Positions 21,726 to 32,213 of a stretch of DNA of 64,000 bases are shown one piece after another. Under the pieces are notes generated by a model. It saw only the letters and a list, made by a program, of their open reading frames with translations, made no database searches and had not been told where the DNA came from. Numbering within the stretch: position 1 is the first letter of the stretch; every line of letters starts with the position of its first letter. This stretch comes from Symbiodinium natans. Taxonomy: Eukaryota > Sar > Dinophyceae > Suessiales > Symbiodiniaceae. The stretch spans positions 213,214-277,213 of the forward strand of contig CAJNDS010002495.1 in NCBI GenBank assembly GCA_905221605.1, given 5' to 3'. Both the position numbers and the translations under genes were made by a program.

Positions 21726-22031
21726 TCACTGCGCAGCTTTGGTGCAGGCGTGGCCTGGGTGGTTACCACCACATCCTTTCCACCAACAAACATGGAAGCC
21801 ACGTCCACACCGATTCTTTTTGTTGACTTTGAAGCCACAAGTGCCGACATTGTAAGCAAAGCAAACCGGTTGATCATTCACCTTGGTCTGCGCACCCTCG
21901 GGGACCTGGATGCCACTGCCTTTGCCTTTGCCTTTCCGGCCACGGCCCACGGCCTTTTCCTCGTCCGCGCCCCCGTCCTCGACCTCGACCCCAATCGCCA
22001 TCCTCGTCAAAGGCGCGCTTGGAACTGCCAC
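21726..22031 (-). pseudogene. Element B Gag-like protein, Cys/His tail
   Basis: Out-of-frame continuation of the Gag-like protein. After GRGRKGKGKGSG it has CFAYNVGTC, CGRGFHVC and C-x4-C-x3-H-x4-C, in line with the element A tail. A frameshift in the Gly/Arg-rich repeat, about 21,960-22,000, separates the two parts; that simple-sequence tract is a likely slippage site. Confidence 0.6.
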
Positions 22032-22938
22032 CTTGAGGGAGATGAGTCAAGAACTGGAGGACCTCGGGACTGTCGCTGAGGCGCTTGATCTCTTTGTCTA
22101 AGGGTTTAGGCTGACCGGGCTGCGGCTGAAGCTGCCCCAACAAGTTTGAAGCTGCGAGGGTGAACATGTGCCGATCAGCTGCCACAATCTGGGTCAAAGC
22201 GATGGGGTGATATCCTGGTGGAGCAGGGCGTTGAAGGACCACGTAGAGTTTGTGCGACCACCCCTCCAGGGTAGCATAGGAGGCCATGCCGGCAATGTCA
22301 AACGCGAGGCTCCTTCGTGACCACGCCTGCCGCAAGGTGAGCTCGGACCCCGTATCACAGGAGATCAAGTCCTCGCCCTTTGCAGCGATCTTCAAGTTCC
22401 CATCCGCATCTATGGCCAGCGTCTTGTCCGGCTTGCTTGCCTGGATCTCTTGTTCTCTGCTGGTGAACTTCCCTGGTGGAATGTATGCTAAGACTCCCGT
22501 TTCCAGCATTTCCACGATCTGGTCGACGATGCGGTGTGAAGGCGTAGTTTGTGGGTCAAAAATGACTCCTGGCAGCCGTTTCTCTTGCGCCTTTTGTCTA
22601 GAGAGACGCTCCGCGGTTGGCATCTTTCTGGTCAGGATCTCGGTAGTCGGCTCGACTCTTGTCTTCATGTCGTTGATGCCCAGTGCCTGGGATTCAAAGA
22701 GGATCCTTCGCAAACAAGACAGCTGATGGTGGTTTGGCGCAGTTGCGAAGACATTCCTAACCCAGTTCTGAAAATCCTCCTCCGAAATCGAGGTGGGGGA
22801 TGCGCCAACTGCAAAGGCCATGGATCCGAATGTTTTGTATCCCTGACCCGTCAGCTCATCGAAGACGTCGTTGTTGAGGCCGACCTTGTCGCACCGTTCT
22901 TTGAAGGCTGCCTCGGAATCTAGCGTCACCCCTGCCAT
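21874..22938 (-). pseudogene. Element B Gag-like protein, main part
   Basis: A 354-residue frame aligning with the Gag-like proteins of A and C: LSCLRRILFES near residue 75-85 (RRLFHES in C), VEPTTEIL, a TLAIDADGNLKI strand, RRSLAFDIAGM and AADRHMF. It ends in a GRGRGRGRGKG run, after which the proper C-terminus lies in another frame. Role as nucleocapsid or RNA-binding protein is inferred from position and the basic Gly-rich tail. Confidence 0.6.
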
Positions 22939-23480
22939 GGCTGCGTCCTACTTTTTTGGGAGACCTAGCTAGCCTCTCTCTTGGATCCTGGAGTGTTTCC
23001 AGGTAGAGCAGTCTGCGCGAAGTTCACAATCAGAGCTTCCGATGAAACTCACCTTCATCGGTACAAGTCAATCGCATTCAGCAGGAGGCAAACTTACTCG
23101 CAACGACATGTTCGTCCTTCCTGGCTTTCTCTGCTTCCAGCGGATGAGCTTTCCGCTGGTAGTGAGATTTAACTGATCCAAAATCGTGTGGAAGGATCGG
23201 AACACAACTTCAAGAAGTGTCGCATGTAGCACAGGAAAGGATCTAGCCCAGATTTTGCGGGTCACAGATTCCCGCAATGTTTCGGCTGGGATTCCGGCAG
23301 ACAAGATCTCTGCCGGTCGCCGTCCATCCACATCACAGCACGTGCAAATGTCAGTAAGCAGAGAGCAAATGAAGTGCACCAGCTGTGCATGCTGTGTACG
23401 TATACTAGCGCAACCGCCGTTCGCTTCCGGCCGGGTGAGTTTCCCGACCGGTCGGCAACTCCCCATTTCTTTCAGTCGGA
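22939..23480 (-). other. Element B spacer between recombinase and Gag
   Basis: About 540 bases with no frame conserved in A or C. Possible internal promoter or leader; nothing specific seen. Confidence 0.4.
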
Positions 23481-25241
23481 TTAGCGCCTGCGTCCATCCC
23501 TAGCACGGCTGCACTGGATACAGCAGTCCGGATCTTCCGCCGCTGCACCAGCCTCTTCAAAAGCGTTATAGGCGCATGTCTTAACTCGACCACAATAAAA
23601 CTCGACGCCACCAGGACCATCCTTCAAGCAATGGACAATTCCAGAAACCCGATGGACGAAGACCTCTCCAGCCTGAACAGGCTCATCAAAAGGGGCCCGG
23701 CACCTGCGTGCAGGATTCAAGTTCCCCGCAGCCGGTACTCTATGGGCCTCTTCGCTGCCGGACGACGAGTCCTCGGATCCCTCGGAATCTCCCATGGCGC
23801 CAGATTGATCATCATCACAAAGCCCATCAGCTCGCCTGCTACGCTCCGCGCGTAGAGACTCCTCTCCTCCCGGTGCGTCAAATTCATTGGCCACACGCAA
23901 AATGCGCTGCACCTCAGAAAGGTCAGGCTCATAACGCCCACTCTGGATTGTCCGGAACATCGATAGGATCTTCCCGTACAGCGACGTATAAGATTGCCTG
24001 GAATAGGTCAGAGGGCTGCGATCCTTTGGTTTCACGTGGTGCCCAACCAAACGCTGCTCGGCACTGGTAAACTTCACAACAGAGCTCCGCGCCGTCCAAG
24101 TGGGCAATGTGGCTTTGCACGAGTGAGAGCTAATGCGTTGCAAAGTTTCTTCAGGGTGTTGCTTCCGCATCAAAAAGTCCCATAACCAGATCGTTGCTTC
24201 TGATGAAGACATTGGCACTGCAGCCCAATCACCAGTCGCCTCTCGCCATGACGGGAGTGTGAAATCATCCAGCGTCAACCTACACTCTTTCCGTGCCGCC
24301 AGCCACGCCGAGCCCCAGGCGTGCTTGATGCCCGAGCCTATCGCCACATATGGGAGGAAGGTAGTTTTTGCATCCTCTGTCATGGTGGTCTTTGAAGAAA
24401 GACCCATAGCGACAATCAGCACCACACATCCGTCCATTTGAAGCTCAATGGATCTGAGCCGCTGCGCGTCACTCCATCGAGCTCCCGAATGCAAACAAAA
24501 CAACAGCTGCCCAGAGATGCAGGCCTCATATGCAACAGCTCCACAGCAAAAATCTTCCAGATCCGCAGTCATTGCCACGGTAAGTTCAGATGCCTGCTTC
24601 TTCGGCCGCTTTTTAAGAAACATATCCTGTGCCACACCACGTACTCTGGCACTAAGGACTTGTTCAGGCAGCATATTCCGGAAGATTGCCACAGAATGAA
24701 GAAAACGAATCGCCTCCAAAAAGTGCCTGGCAGAGGTCGGTCCTTGCTGATCTTCCCTGAGGGTCTTGACGTAGTCGTAGATCACCTGTTCGCTAGCGGA
24801 CCAAGGAGACTCACACCCATGATTGAGTGCCCATAAGAAGTATTTCTCCAGCGATCCACATCTCTTTTGCAAAGTAGAAGTTGCCTTGCTCCTGAAGGAA
24901 TCAGCAAACGACTGCCTCAATTCTTGGTCATCCATCACGCGGGTTGCCAAAGTCGCCAGGCTTTGACCCATCCTAGTAGCATCCAGATCGTACATGATCA
25001 TGTATTTGAAACGTTTCAATGCATGCACTCGTTGGTCAGACTCCTCACGCAAGACAGGCAACCTCTGCAGCAGTCTTCGAGTGGTCCCTAAAATCTTAAC
25101 AGGAGCAGACACGGGATGGGTGTTGGCCTCGCAAGACTCGAAAACATCACGCATTCCAATAAATGTCATACTTTCTCGCCCGCGAAGATCCCAGACTTGA
25201 TTATAGCTGCCCCAACCAGAACAAAAATCTTTCATCCGCAA
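23481..25241 (-). CDS. Element B tyrosine recombinase, complete catalytic set
   Basis: A 586-residue open frame. The N-terminal half (about 80-250) would be the core-binding domain; the catalytic domain shows R255 (GARWSDAQ), K284 (SSKTT), H373 and K376 (HSCK), H401 (VGHH) and the nucleophile Y413 (LTYSRQ). As in A and C, Lys replaces the second Arg of the usual HxxR box. The C-terminus, after an acidic Ser-rich linker, holds the shared small module HRVSGIVH, YCGR and CCIQC. The first 14 codons lie inside the 322-bp direct repeat. It would integrate the cDNA by strand exchange. This is the only one of the three recombinases that looks intact. Confidence 0.85.
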   Translation of the reverse strand: MRMKDFCSGWGSYNQVWDLRGRESMTFIGMRDVFESCEANTHPVSAPVKILGTTRRLLQRLPVLREESDQRVHALKRFKYMIMYDLDATRMGQSLATLATRVMDDQELRQSFADSFRSKATSTLQKRCGSLEKYFLWALNHGCESPWSASEQVIYDYVKTLREDQQGPTSARHFLEAIRFLHSVAIFRNMLPEQVLSARVRGVAQDMFLKKRPKKQASELTVAMTADLEDFCCGAVAYEACISGQLLFCLHSGARWSDAQRLRSIELQMDGCVVLIVAMGLSSKTTMTEDAKTTFLPYVAIGSGIKHAWGSAWLAARKECRLTLDDFTLPSWREATGDWAAVPMSSSEATIWLWDFLMRKQHPEETLQRISSHSCKATLPTWTARSSVVKFTSAEQRLVGHHVKPKDRSPLTYSRQSYTSLYGKILSMFRTIQSGRYEPDLSEVQRILRVANEFDAPGGEESLRAERSRRADGLCDDDQSGAMGDSEGSEDSSSGSEEAHRVPAAGNLNPARRCRAPFDEPVQAGEVFVHRVSGIVHCLKDGPGGVEFYCGRVKTCAYNAFEEAGAAAEDPDCCIQCSRARDGRRR

Positions 25242-25522
25242 CGGTATAACTTCTGCCCGCAGGCGAGCTACAGAGAATTATCCAACATTCAATCTCGAGG
25301 GGAAACGCGTTGAACTCAGCATTAAAAATATCGGATTCCCAAATCACGCAAATCTAACTCATCACACTTCACACTCTAACACATGCGCACTTTTTCTTCA
25401 TCGGCACGCCGAGAAAATGGGGAAAGTACGTCATGCCACTTTTTAAGTGGCCTGCATTATGGCACATGTAGTGCCATCGGCCCTCTGACACAACTGATGT
25501 GTCGGCCCCGTTCATCTCCCCC
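25201..25522. repeat. 322-bp direct repeat, copy next to recombinase
   Basis: Matches 25,790-26,111 with two differences seen. It covers the element B 5' leader and the first 14 codons of the recombinase. It contains three small hairpins close together: CCACTT/AAGTGG, ATGGCAC/GTGCCAT and GACACA/TGTGTC. Confidence 0.85.
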
Positions 25523-25789
25523 GGGTTGGGAGGGTGGGAAAGAAATTTCCTTGCTTTGCTGACTGCTGAGCCAAGCTCTGGAATGCAAGCGAAATTTCAA
25601 TCACAAATTTAAACAATCCTGAACAACACATGTCCCAAGAATGTGTCATGCATACAAAAGCAAAGTGCTGTTGAATATTAAAATTCCAAACTTTTGTTCT
25701 GGCCCAAAATTGCTTAAAGATACTCTCCGACAGACAATTTTGGTTTTGGTGCAACTATAAGGCAACGTCATGCAAGCATGAAGTATAGC
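25523..25789. other. Spacer between 322-bp repeats
   Basis: A 267-bp AT-richer spacer with no frame or feature recognised. It might be part of an older terminal repeat or of the target site. Confidence 0.4.
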
Positions 25790-26111
25790 TTATAGCTGCC
25801 CCAACCAGAACAAAAATCTTTCATCCGCAATGGTATAACTTCTGCCCGCAGGCGAGCTACAGAGAATTATCCAACATTCAATCTCGAGGGAAAACGCGTT
25901 GAACTCAGCATTAAAAATATCGGATTCCCAAATCACGCAAATCTAACTCATCACACTTCACACTCTAACACATGCGCACTTTTTCTTCATCGGCACGCCG
26001 AGAAAATGGGGAAAGTACGTCATGCCACTTTTTAAGTGGCCTGCATTATGGCACATGTAGTGCCATCGGCCCTCTGACACAACTGATGTGTCGGCCCCGT
26101 TCATCTCCCCC
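25790..26111. repeat. 322-bp direct repeat, outer copy
   Basis: Second copy; its outer edge at 26,111 lies 20 bases from the stop codon of element C RNase H, so it marks the B/C junction. The copy stops after the first recombinase codons and then diverges. Confidence 0.85.
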
Positions 26112-26131
26112 ACTTCTCTTTGGCCGGCGCA

Positions 26132-27232
26132 TCAAGTGCTTTCAAGAGTGCAATAGGTCATCGGACATTTGACCTCGTCGCGCAAGAACTCCCCTAGGTA
26201 CCGCAGTTTCTCCCACTCACCCCGGGAGGGGGCATCGGAAGGGTTACTTTCACTGGCAACCCTGTGGAACCATGCTAGGCACGGCGCCGCCTCGTCCGCA
26301 GCCTCTAGTTGCATGAGCAGCTCACGCCAGGAGGTATCAGCCGCATTCCCGTTGATACACGAGCTGTGGACACCCGTATGGTCAACGAAGAAGAAGACCC
26401 TGTTCCCTCCTAGTGCCCTGGACCACAAGACCCTGGCTAAGACCACGGCATACAACTCAACCTGGCCTATGATGTGCTTGCGCCCCCGTGCCCACCGTTG
26501 GATCAAGGCCTCAGGAACTTTGGCACCAAAGACACGGGGCTTCGACCCCGGAGCGATGAGAACGCCTCCCACAGCCGCATGAAAGGAACTTCCACAGGGA
26601 TCGCATGCTCCATCGGTAAACACGAGGACTGGGGCAGATGCAGGGCTCGCTGAAAGCTGACGGGGAACCCCCTTCAAAAGGCGAGCACGTAGCAAAGCAA
26701 CCGCATCGAACTGTGACTGGCTCAGCTCCACACTGAATGCAGCCGCCCGCTCCAGGTTCCTCAAATCGGAAATGGCCAGACGGCCCGTGCGTCCCAACAT
26801 CTGCGACTCAAGAAATTGCAATCTCCCCAAAAGGGAGGGCACCTCGCGAACCAGCACCTTTCGATCCCTCAACACGCCTGCAAGTGTCTCACACATCGCC
26901 GCAGCCCGTTCCTGTTTGTTTGACACGCACACGTGCCCAAAGGACGGGTCACTTGTATCCAGGACAACTCCCAGCATCTCGCTAGCAGAGCTGAAAGGCT
27001 GCTCTTTGTCGCGCGATAGCGTGAACCCAAGAAGGTCCATGACCGAATGCACTGCATTATCAGTGCCCCCACTAAGCATCGCAGGAGCCATCGTTGGGTA
27101 GTCGTCATAGTAACATGCTGCTACCACGCCGACTTCCCAAAGGATCCGCTGCAGCAACAAGGACACTCGATTGAAGTGCATCACCGAAGCCGACGAACCG
27201 AAGGGCAAGGTGTTGCACGGAAATGCATACAC
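26132..27232 (-). pseudogene. Element C RT palm end and RNase H
   Basis: A 366-residue frame following a frameshift in the RT. LPFGSSASVMHF is followed by CYYDDYP (D43, D44), the canonical YxDD. RNase H: FTDGA (D207), GQVELYAV (E259), FFVDH (D284) and SNPSDAPSR (D333), all four acidic residues kept. The order of motifs and the DIRS-like ending match A and B. Confidence 0.8.
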
Positions 27233-28692
27233 CGGTCGTCGGTAGGGTTTTTGAGAATCAGGACTGCTTTCGGCTTCTCTCCCGGGTGAAGAGGTAGTTG
27301 TTTGTAAGCTGCTCTAAGGTCATAGGTCTTCGTGAGTGGACGCAGTTTCTCGCGATCCGCCCAAACCTTGTGCAACCTGCCCTCGAGGGACGTACCGTCA
27401 CTCAACACAAACTTCACCCAACCGGAACCCAAGGCACACCGGAATACCTGCAGGCAAACCCAGCAAAGCTCATCCAGTGCTTTCAGGCTAACACGCTCGA
27501 AACACCCAAAACAGGAGTTCACGCCGGATTCGGAGAAGTCGTCGATTGGGCGAAGCTTTCCTTGCATTACACTGAAGCGGCGACAAGGCGACCACCCTTG
27601 CGGGTACACTTCTTCGAGCTGCTCTCTAGTGTAAGGACCATCAAGCCAAGCCTTTGATGTTGCATCTGCTTCTTCAAGAGTGACGTTCCACAGCTCTTGC
27701 GCATGCTCACCACAAACTTGGCTGGACACCTTGTCCCACAGAGAATCCCTCAAGATGGCCGCACCTTCCCAAAAATCTTGTTCGGAGCTAAGTGCCGGCT
27801 TCTCGTCAGGATGGAAGACCCCAGTGCACGGCATATAGCCAGTGAGTTTGAACCCCACCTCCAAGTCGTGATGAAGTTGCTTGTCAGGCCAATCAAGAGA
27901 TTCGGCAATGCGCTTAAGAAGGCACAGGCGCTTGCCTCCCAAGACACGCCTCACCGAAGGTTCAAGTTTTTGCTTCAGGGCACGCTCCTCGCCCTCAAGC
28001 TCAACAGCCCATTGTCTCCAGAGCCTGATTTTCTCCAGTCTCCGTCGCATAACCACTACCGGGCCTTGCACAAGGAGGTCGAAGAGCACACGAACCAGTC
28101 CGTCCGGAAGGGCCCTGGCAGTATCAAAGGGGTGATCAAGCTGCTTTGCCTCACGCACGAAAACCTCTGGAGATCGATACACACCGAAAGTGTAAAACCG
28201 ACAAGAAGCTGCATCCAACTGGAGCTCATCTCCCAGCTCACCTGCGCGGGTGTCGGCACCACCCCTTTCAACGGACACACGCAGCAGTTTAGACTTGGCA
28301 GGCACCTGCAACCAAGGTTTTTCCAAGCAGTACTTAGCATTCAGCGGGGGGGCTTCGGAGGAAGCCACTGACACGGTATGCGCAAATTCGCCGATGACAG
28401 GCGCGAAACGGCGACCTCGGGGCTGAACCTGCCCTGCTGCACGGGCAGTAGCTAGCTCAGAAGTCTGAAGCTTGCTCGGAAGAAGCTGACGCTCGGCAGC
28501 GACGTCATCGATGCAGGCAACAAGCCGTTCACAGAGAAGTTTTGGGTAGGCGGCCTCCAAAGCTGTGGCAGATGTGCCGTCCACAACCCAAGCATCATGC
28601 TTGGGGCAGCCCGGGCAGGGCCCGCTGAGACGACCCAAAACTGGGTGGGAGGACAGGAAAGCTGTAGCCTTCTTGCGTGTAGAACCATGCAA
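27181..28692 (-). pseudogene. Element C reverse transcriptase, N-terminal part
   Basis: A 503-residue frame. It opens with the conserved methyltransferase tail (GSTRKKATAFLSS, LEAAYP), then a linker, the thumb-like GGKRLCLLKRI helix, LRPIDDFS, and TYDLRAAYKQLP with the first catalytic Asp. It breaks by frameshift between this motif and YxDD; the overlapping frame carries the rest. Confidence 0.8.
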
Positions 28693-29764
28693 GGAAGCTT
28701 ACTAAGGTAAGTCTCTGCACCAAGGATTGGAAGCAGGGCAAGTGCCAAAGCCACGAGTGTAATGGATTTTCCACCGAGAAATGGACGCAAGCATGGTTGG
28801 ACAGGAGCCATTGGCAAAAGGCAGCCGTCTCCCGATAGATAGCGTTGGCGCTAGCAACCCGAGCTGCCTCAACCTCGGACAGATCGGGCCGCCCCCAAGG
28901 GTGGTGAAGGGACCTAAGCGGGCGCGGTCCCTTCCCAAGCTCGCGTGCACGGCTGGCTGTGCCGCACGGCGGTGCGATATGCACCCACACAACGTCGCGC
29001 GTCTCAACAAGACGCCTGATGAAGTCCCAGGTGCGTGACAAGCGCAAGTCCAGCTGCAGCACATGAACATAAGGTCTATGCTTACTGTGGCCCCAATCCA
29101 CCGGCACGACCGCATACCCGGCCTCTCTGGCTACGCAAGACAGAAGGGCAGAGCCCGCACACAACTCGAGCACAAGGGGGCGAGAAGTCGACGGCGACAG
29201 CAGACGAGATGAGTGTTGCCCGGGCGGTGCAAGAGGGCCCGAGGCCTCTGCCAAGGGTTGGGCTCCTGCAGCTGGAGCGACACCTGGCGGGGTTGGCAGG
29301 TTTGGACTGGGACTAGCTTCTAAGGGAAACCCTAAGCGCCGCAGCTCTGCCTTAGCGGGGGGCTTTAGCTTTTCCACGAAACGCACCGTGAAACCTACCA
29401 AGACAAGGCGGCGGCCCTGCCATGGGAGGACGCAGTGCGCATTCTCGCTGGCCGACAAGAGCAGACACGGGCCATTCCAGGGAACGGGGCCACCGATGAC
29501 ATCGTGGCCTTGAAACTCACGGACTTCGGAGCCCTCACCCTCAACCCAAAGACAACCTCCCTGAAAGGCGGTTAGGGGAGTGATTATATTAGGGAAGGGC
29601 GCATTTTGCAGGTCCTTATGCATGGAAGAGGGGCTCTGATCAAGCACGGCAATGGAAGAGAAGACACACCCGGGGGCCGCATGTTTGAGCCATGCCACAA
29701 ACAAGGCAGTGGATGCAGGGTACTTCCCAGTCGTCGTCCGCACGCCGACGACTCCGCCATGCAC
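28595..29764 (-). pseudogene. Element C 2OG-Fe(II) oxygenase plus C5-methyltransferase in one frame
   Basis: The clearest view of the fusion: 389 residues without interruption. Oxygenase: VHGGVVGVRTTTG at the start, H49 and D51 (MHKD), GGCLWVEG strand, H110 (NAHCVL), R118/R119 (GRRLVLVGF). Pro-rich linker 135-195. Methyltransferase: LVLELCAGSAL (197-207, motif I), D223, IAPPCGTASR with C267 (motif IV) and VENP at 331-334 (motif VI). The Cys in PPC and the Glu in ENP are the expected catalytic pair of C5-type enzymes. The usual target-recognition region is not recognisable. The last ~50 residues are out of frame relative to A and B. First codon is GTG; the true N-terminus is in the adjacent frame. 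Confidence 0.75.
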
Positions 29765-29982
29765 AAACGCGCAGTGAAGCTGCTGCCTTCAGCAGCGCGG
29801 GGGGATGGTTCCTTTGGCAAGGCGTCGAACAGGCGCACAAGGTCTGAAGCATTCAGCTCACGATGGCCTGCCAAATCCCAAGCCAAGTTCTCAGCCTGAT
29901 CAAGATCATGTGGTTTTGCACCCTGAGGCACCTGCCGCGAGTGACGGTCTCGCGACAAGTTTTGAGACCGTATCCGAAGCAT
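29584..29982 (-). pseudogene. Element C oxygenase domain, N-terminal part
   Basis: Codons from about 29,930 to 29,770 (AENLAWDLAGHRELNASD, LVRLFDALP, AEGSSFTA) align with the oxygenase N-termini of A and B; the rest of the frame is shadow. A frameshift near 29,770-29,800 moves the coding frame into that of the oxygenase core. Confidence 0.55.
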
Positions 29983-31139
29983 ATGGGGTCTCCGCCGTTC
30001 GTGTGACTCCGACAGCCTTCCAGCCCCTGGGGCATTTTCATCTGCCGAACGGAAGCCTTACCTCGCTTCCCCTTTCCACGGCCCTTCCCTCCAGGAGGGG
30101 GCGGCGGAAGGCCGTAAGGCCCACCACGCTCTTTCTCAGAGCCAGCGCCAGTAGCCTTAGGCAAGGGCTGCATCAAGCTGACAACCTCCGTTGAACAGGT
30201 GGCGGCTTCGAACACCTGATCCAAGGGCCTTCCCGATGCTGTGACCTGGAGGCCGGCACGTGTCTGATCAGCAAGGCACTGGAACAACTTGCGATCCGCA
30301 GCCTGCAACTGCATGAAGGTTGGTAGATTGTGAGTGGAAGGAACAACATCCAGGCGTGCACTCAGAAGCTTTTCTACCCAACGGCTGTGATGGACAAAAT
30401 CCAAGAGATTCGCCATCTCGAAAGCAATGCCTCGACGGGACAAAGCAAGGTGGATGAGGAACTCACTGGACGTGTCTGCACGCCCCGGGTCAGGCTTTTC
30501 AGTCTTGAGTTTCCCCGAGCTGTCGATGGACAAGACCGACTCTCGCTTGGCACTCGTCTGTGCCTCGTGCTCTTTGCTTGTCAGACGATCCCACTCCAGG
30601 TATTGGAGGCGATTCTGTTCATAGATGGCGACACACGCATCCACCAGAGCATCTGATGGCTCCATTCGATTCCGGATGTCCAACCCCGGCAACTTCTTCA
30701 CGATGGCAGCGAACCTCTCTGAGCGTTCCGGCACCGAAAGCTTCCTAGGGGCTGTTTCATCGGTCCGCTCCACCAACGAGCGCATTTCACTCGTAGTGAC
30801 AGCAAAGCTCTCATGGAACAACCTGCGAAAGGCTGCCTTCTGCCCCAAACTCGCCGGGCCTCCAAGCGCTGTCTCAAAAGCGGCGATGAGCTCCTTGTCA
30901 TCGCCCGATCCTGGCGTATAGCTTGACATGAAGGCTACCCGGGCCAGAGTAGTGATGCCAGCCCGTTTAAGGGCTGCGACATCAGCTTCTTCTAAGCCTA
31001 CCTTCACACATCTCGCAGAGAAACACTGGACCACTCTCCGAGTATGCAGCCATCTTTGACGGCCACCCAAACTAGGCTTGAGACCTGGCACCTGCTCAGA
31101 GCTGGTAAAGCATCTGTGTTTGCCATGACATGCAGACAA
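29853..31139 (-). pseudogene. Element C Gag-like protein
   Basis: A 428-residue frame. It aligns with the A protein over most of its length: RRLFHES, VERTDETAPRKL, IYEQNRLQYL, LSRRGIAFEMANLL, QAADRKLF and SGRPLDQV. A GGKGRGKGKRGK tail precedes CFGYGLKTC, but the second Cys/His cluster is lost because the frame changes after GRCLR. First ~30 residues before KVGLEEADV are not conserved, so the start is uncertain. Confidence 0.65.
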
Positions 31140-31286
31140 CTCTCAAGAGAGAACTCTCACATGGGCGTAGAGCACGAACATCACATTCATGGACATAGAG
31201 CACATGCAAAAAGGGGGCGCAGCAAGTGAGCAAATCGTGGGCATCACACACACCCTTTATGCACTATGCACAAGTGAAATCTCACA

Positions 31287-32213
31287 TCAAGCCACATATG
31301 CTCTAAAGCACTGCTTACACCTAGGATGCAAAACTGCAGGTCGCTCATGGCATCGCCCATACTGTACAGACAACGCCTTTCCACATATCAAATGTGCTCC
31401 TGCTTCATCGGCGGTTAGGTGGATGACTCTCGACTGGCGGTGTCTGAAGTACCTTGCATCACCTGGCAGCCGCTGCTCATCCACTCTGCCCGGCCACCTC
31501 TCCATAGTCCTGGCGACGGCCTGCTCGTCTTCTGAGTGGTCGCGTTCTTCTTCGTCGACCGAGGATCCCGAAGACGACGCCATATCATCCTCGGAATGAG
31601 GTGGATCCTCCTCATCGGACCTCTCACACTCCTCTGCCAGCTGTTGCCCCCTTGGGTTGTCAGGCATGAACTTCCCAGAGCGAACCTCACGCAACATCGA
31701 CGCCATGGCCCTGAGGGGGACCGACTGAGCATCGACCTCATAGATGAGCTCCGTGCCCACACCGGCAGACTTCGAAGTATGATAGCCTAAGATGGCCCTT
31801 TGGTCCCTTGGCAGACCACGTTTGCTGGCCCATGAGAGGATTGTTCTTTTGCACGAATGCGTACCCACATTGTTCAAGTACTCATCGGGGCCCACTCCCT
31901 GGGCAAGCAGGCTCCTGAGCCACACACAAGCCTGGTCGCACGGCAGAGGCACATTCCTCCAGGTCCCGTTGGAACCCGGACACGGCAAAAGGGGCAAATC
32001 CTCGTGGATACGAATCCCACATTCTTCCATGACATCGATCCAAGCATCGGCCCACCTGAGACCCGACAGACCCAAAGCACAAGCTGCCATCGGCAAGAAC
32101 CTAACCTTCCTCTCGAGGGAGTAGCTGGTCTTGCTCCTCGAAACGTGGACCTCGAGATATGCTGAAATCAGGCGCACAAAAAGGAGCGCACGCTGGGCAT
32201 CGGAGAACCCCAA
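31287..32213 (-). pseudogene. Element C tyrosine recombinase, C-terminal half
   Basis: A 308-residue frame starting at GFSDAQ, just past the first catalytic Arg. It keeps K28 (SRSKTS), H119 and K122 (HSCK), H145 (GYHT) and a candidate nucleophile Y158 (LIYEVD). After an acidic, Ser-rich linker comes the shared C-terminal module HRQSRVIH, ICGK and RCKQCF. The opening codon is TTG directly after a stop, so no real start exists here; the protein is 5'-truncated. Confidence 0.75.

Larger units (their letters stand above)
18134..26111 (-). mobile_element. Retroelement B (same family order as A, diverged)
   Basis: Minus-strand order: tyrosine recombinase (intact, 586 residues), Gag-like, Cys/His tail, oxygenase-like, methyltransferase-like, RT and RNase H. 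Proteins are clearly homologous to A and C but much diverged, so it is a separate subfamily. The recombinase keeps all catalytic positions, and the RT/RNase H frame is unbroken; frameshifts remain in Gag, between oxygenase and methyltransferase, and upstream of the RT. The 5' end carries a near-perfect 322-bp direct repeat. Confidence 0.8.
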
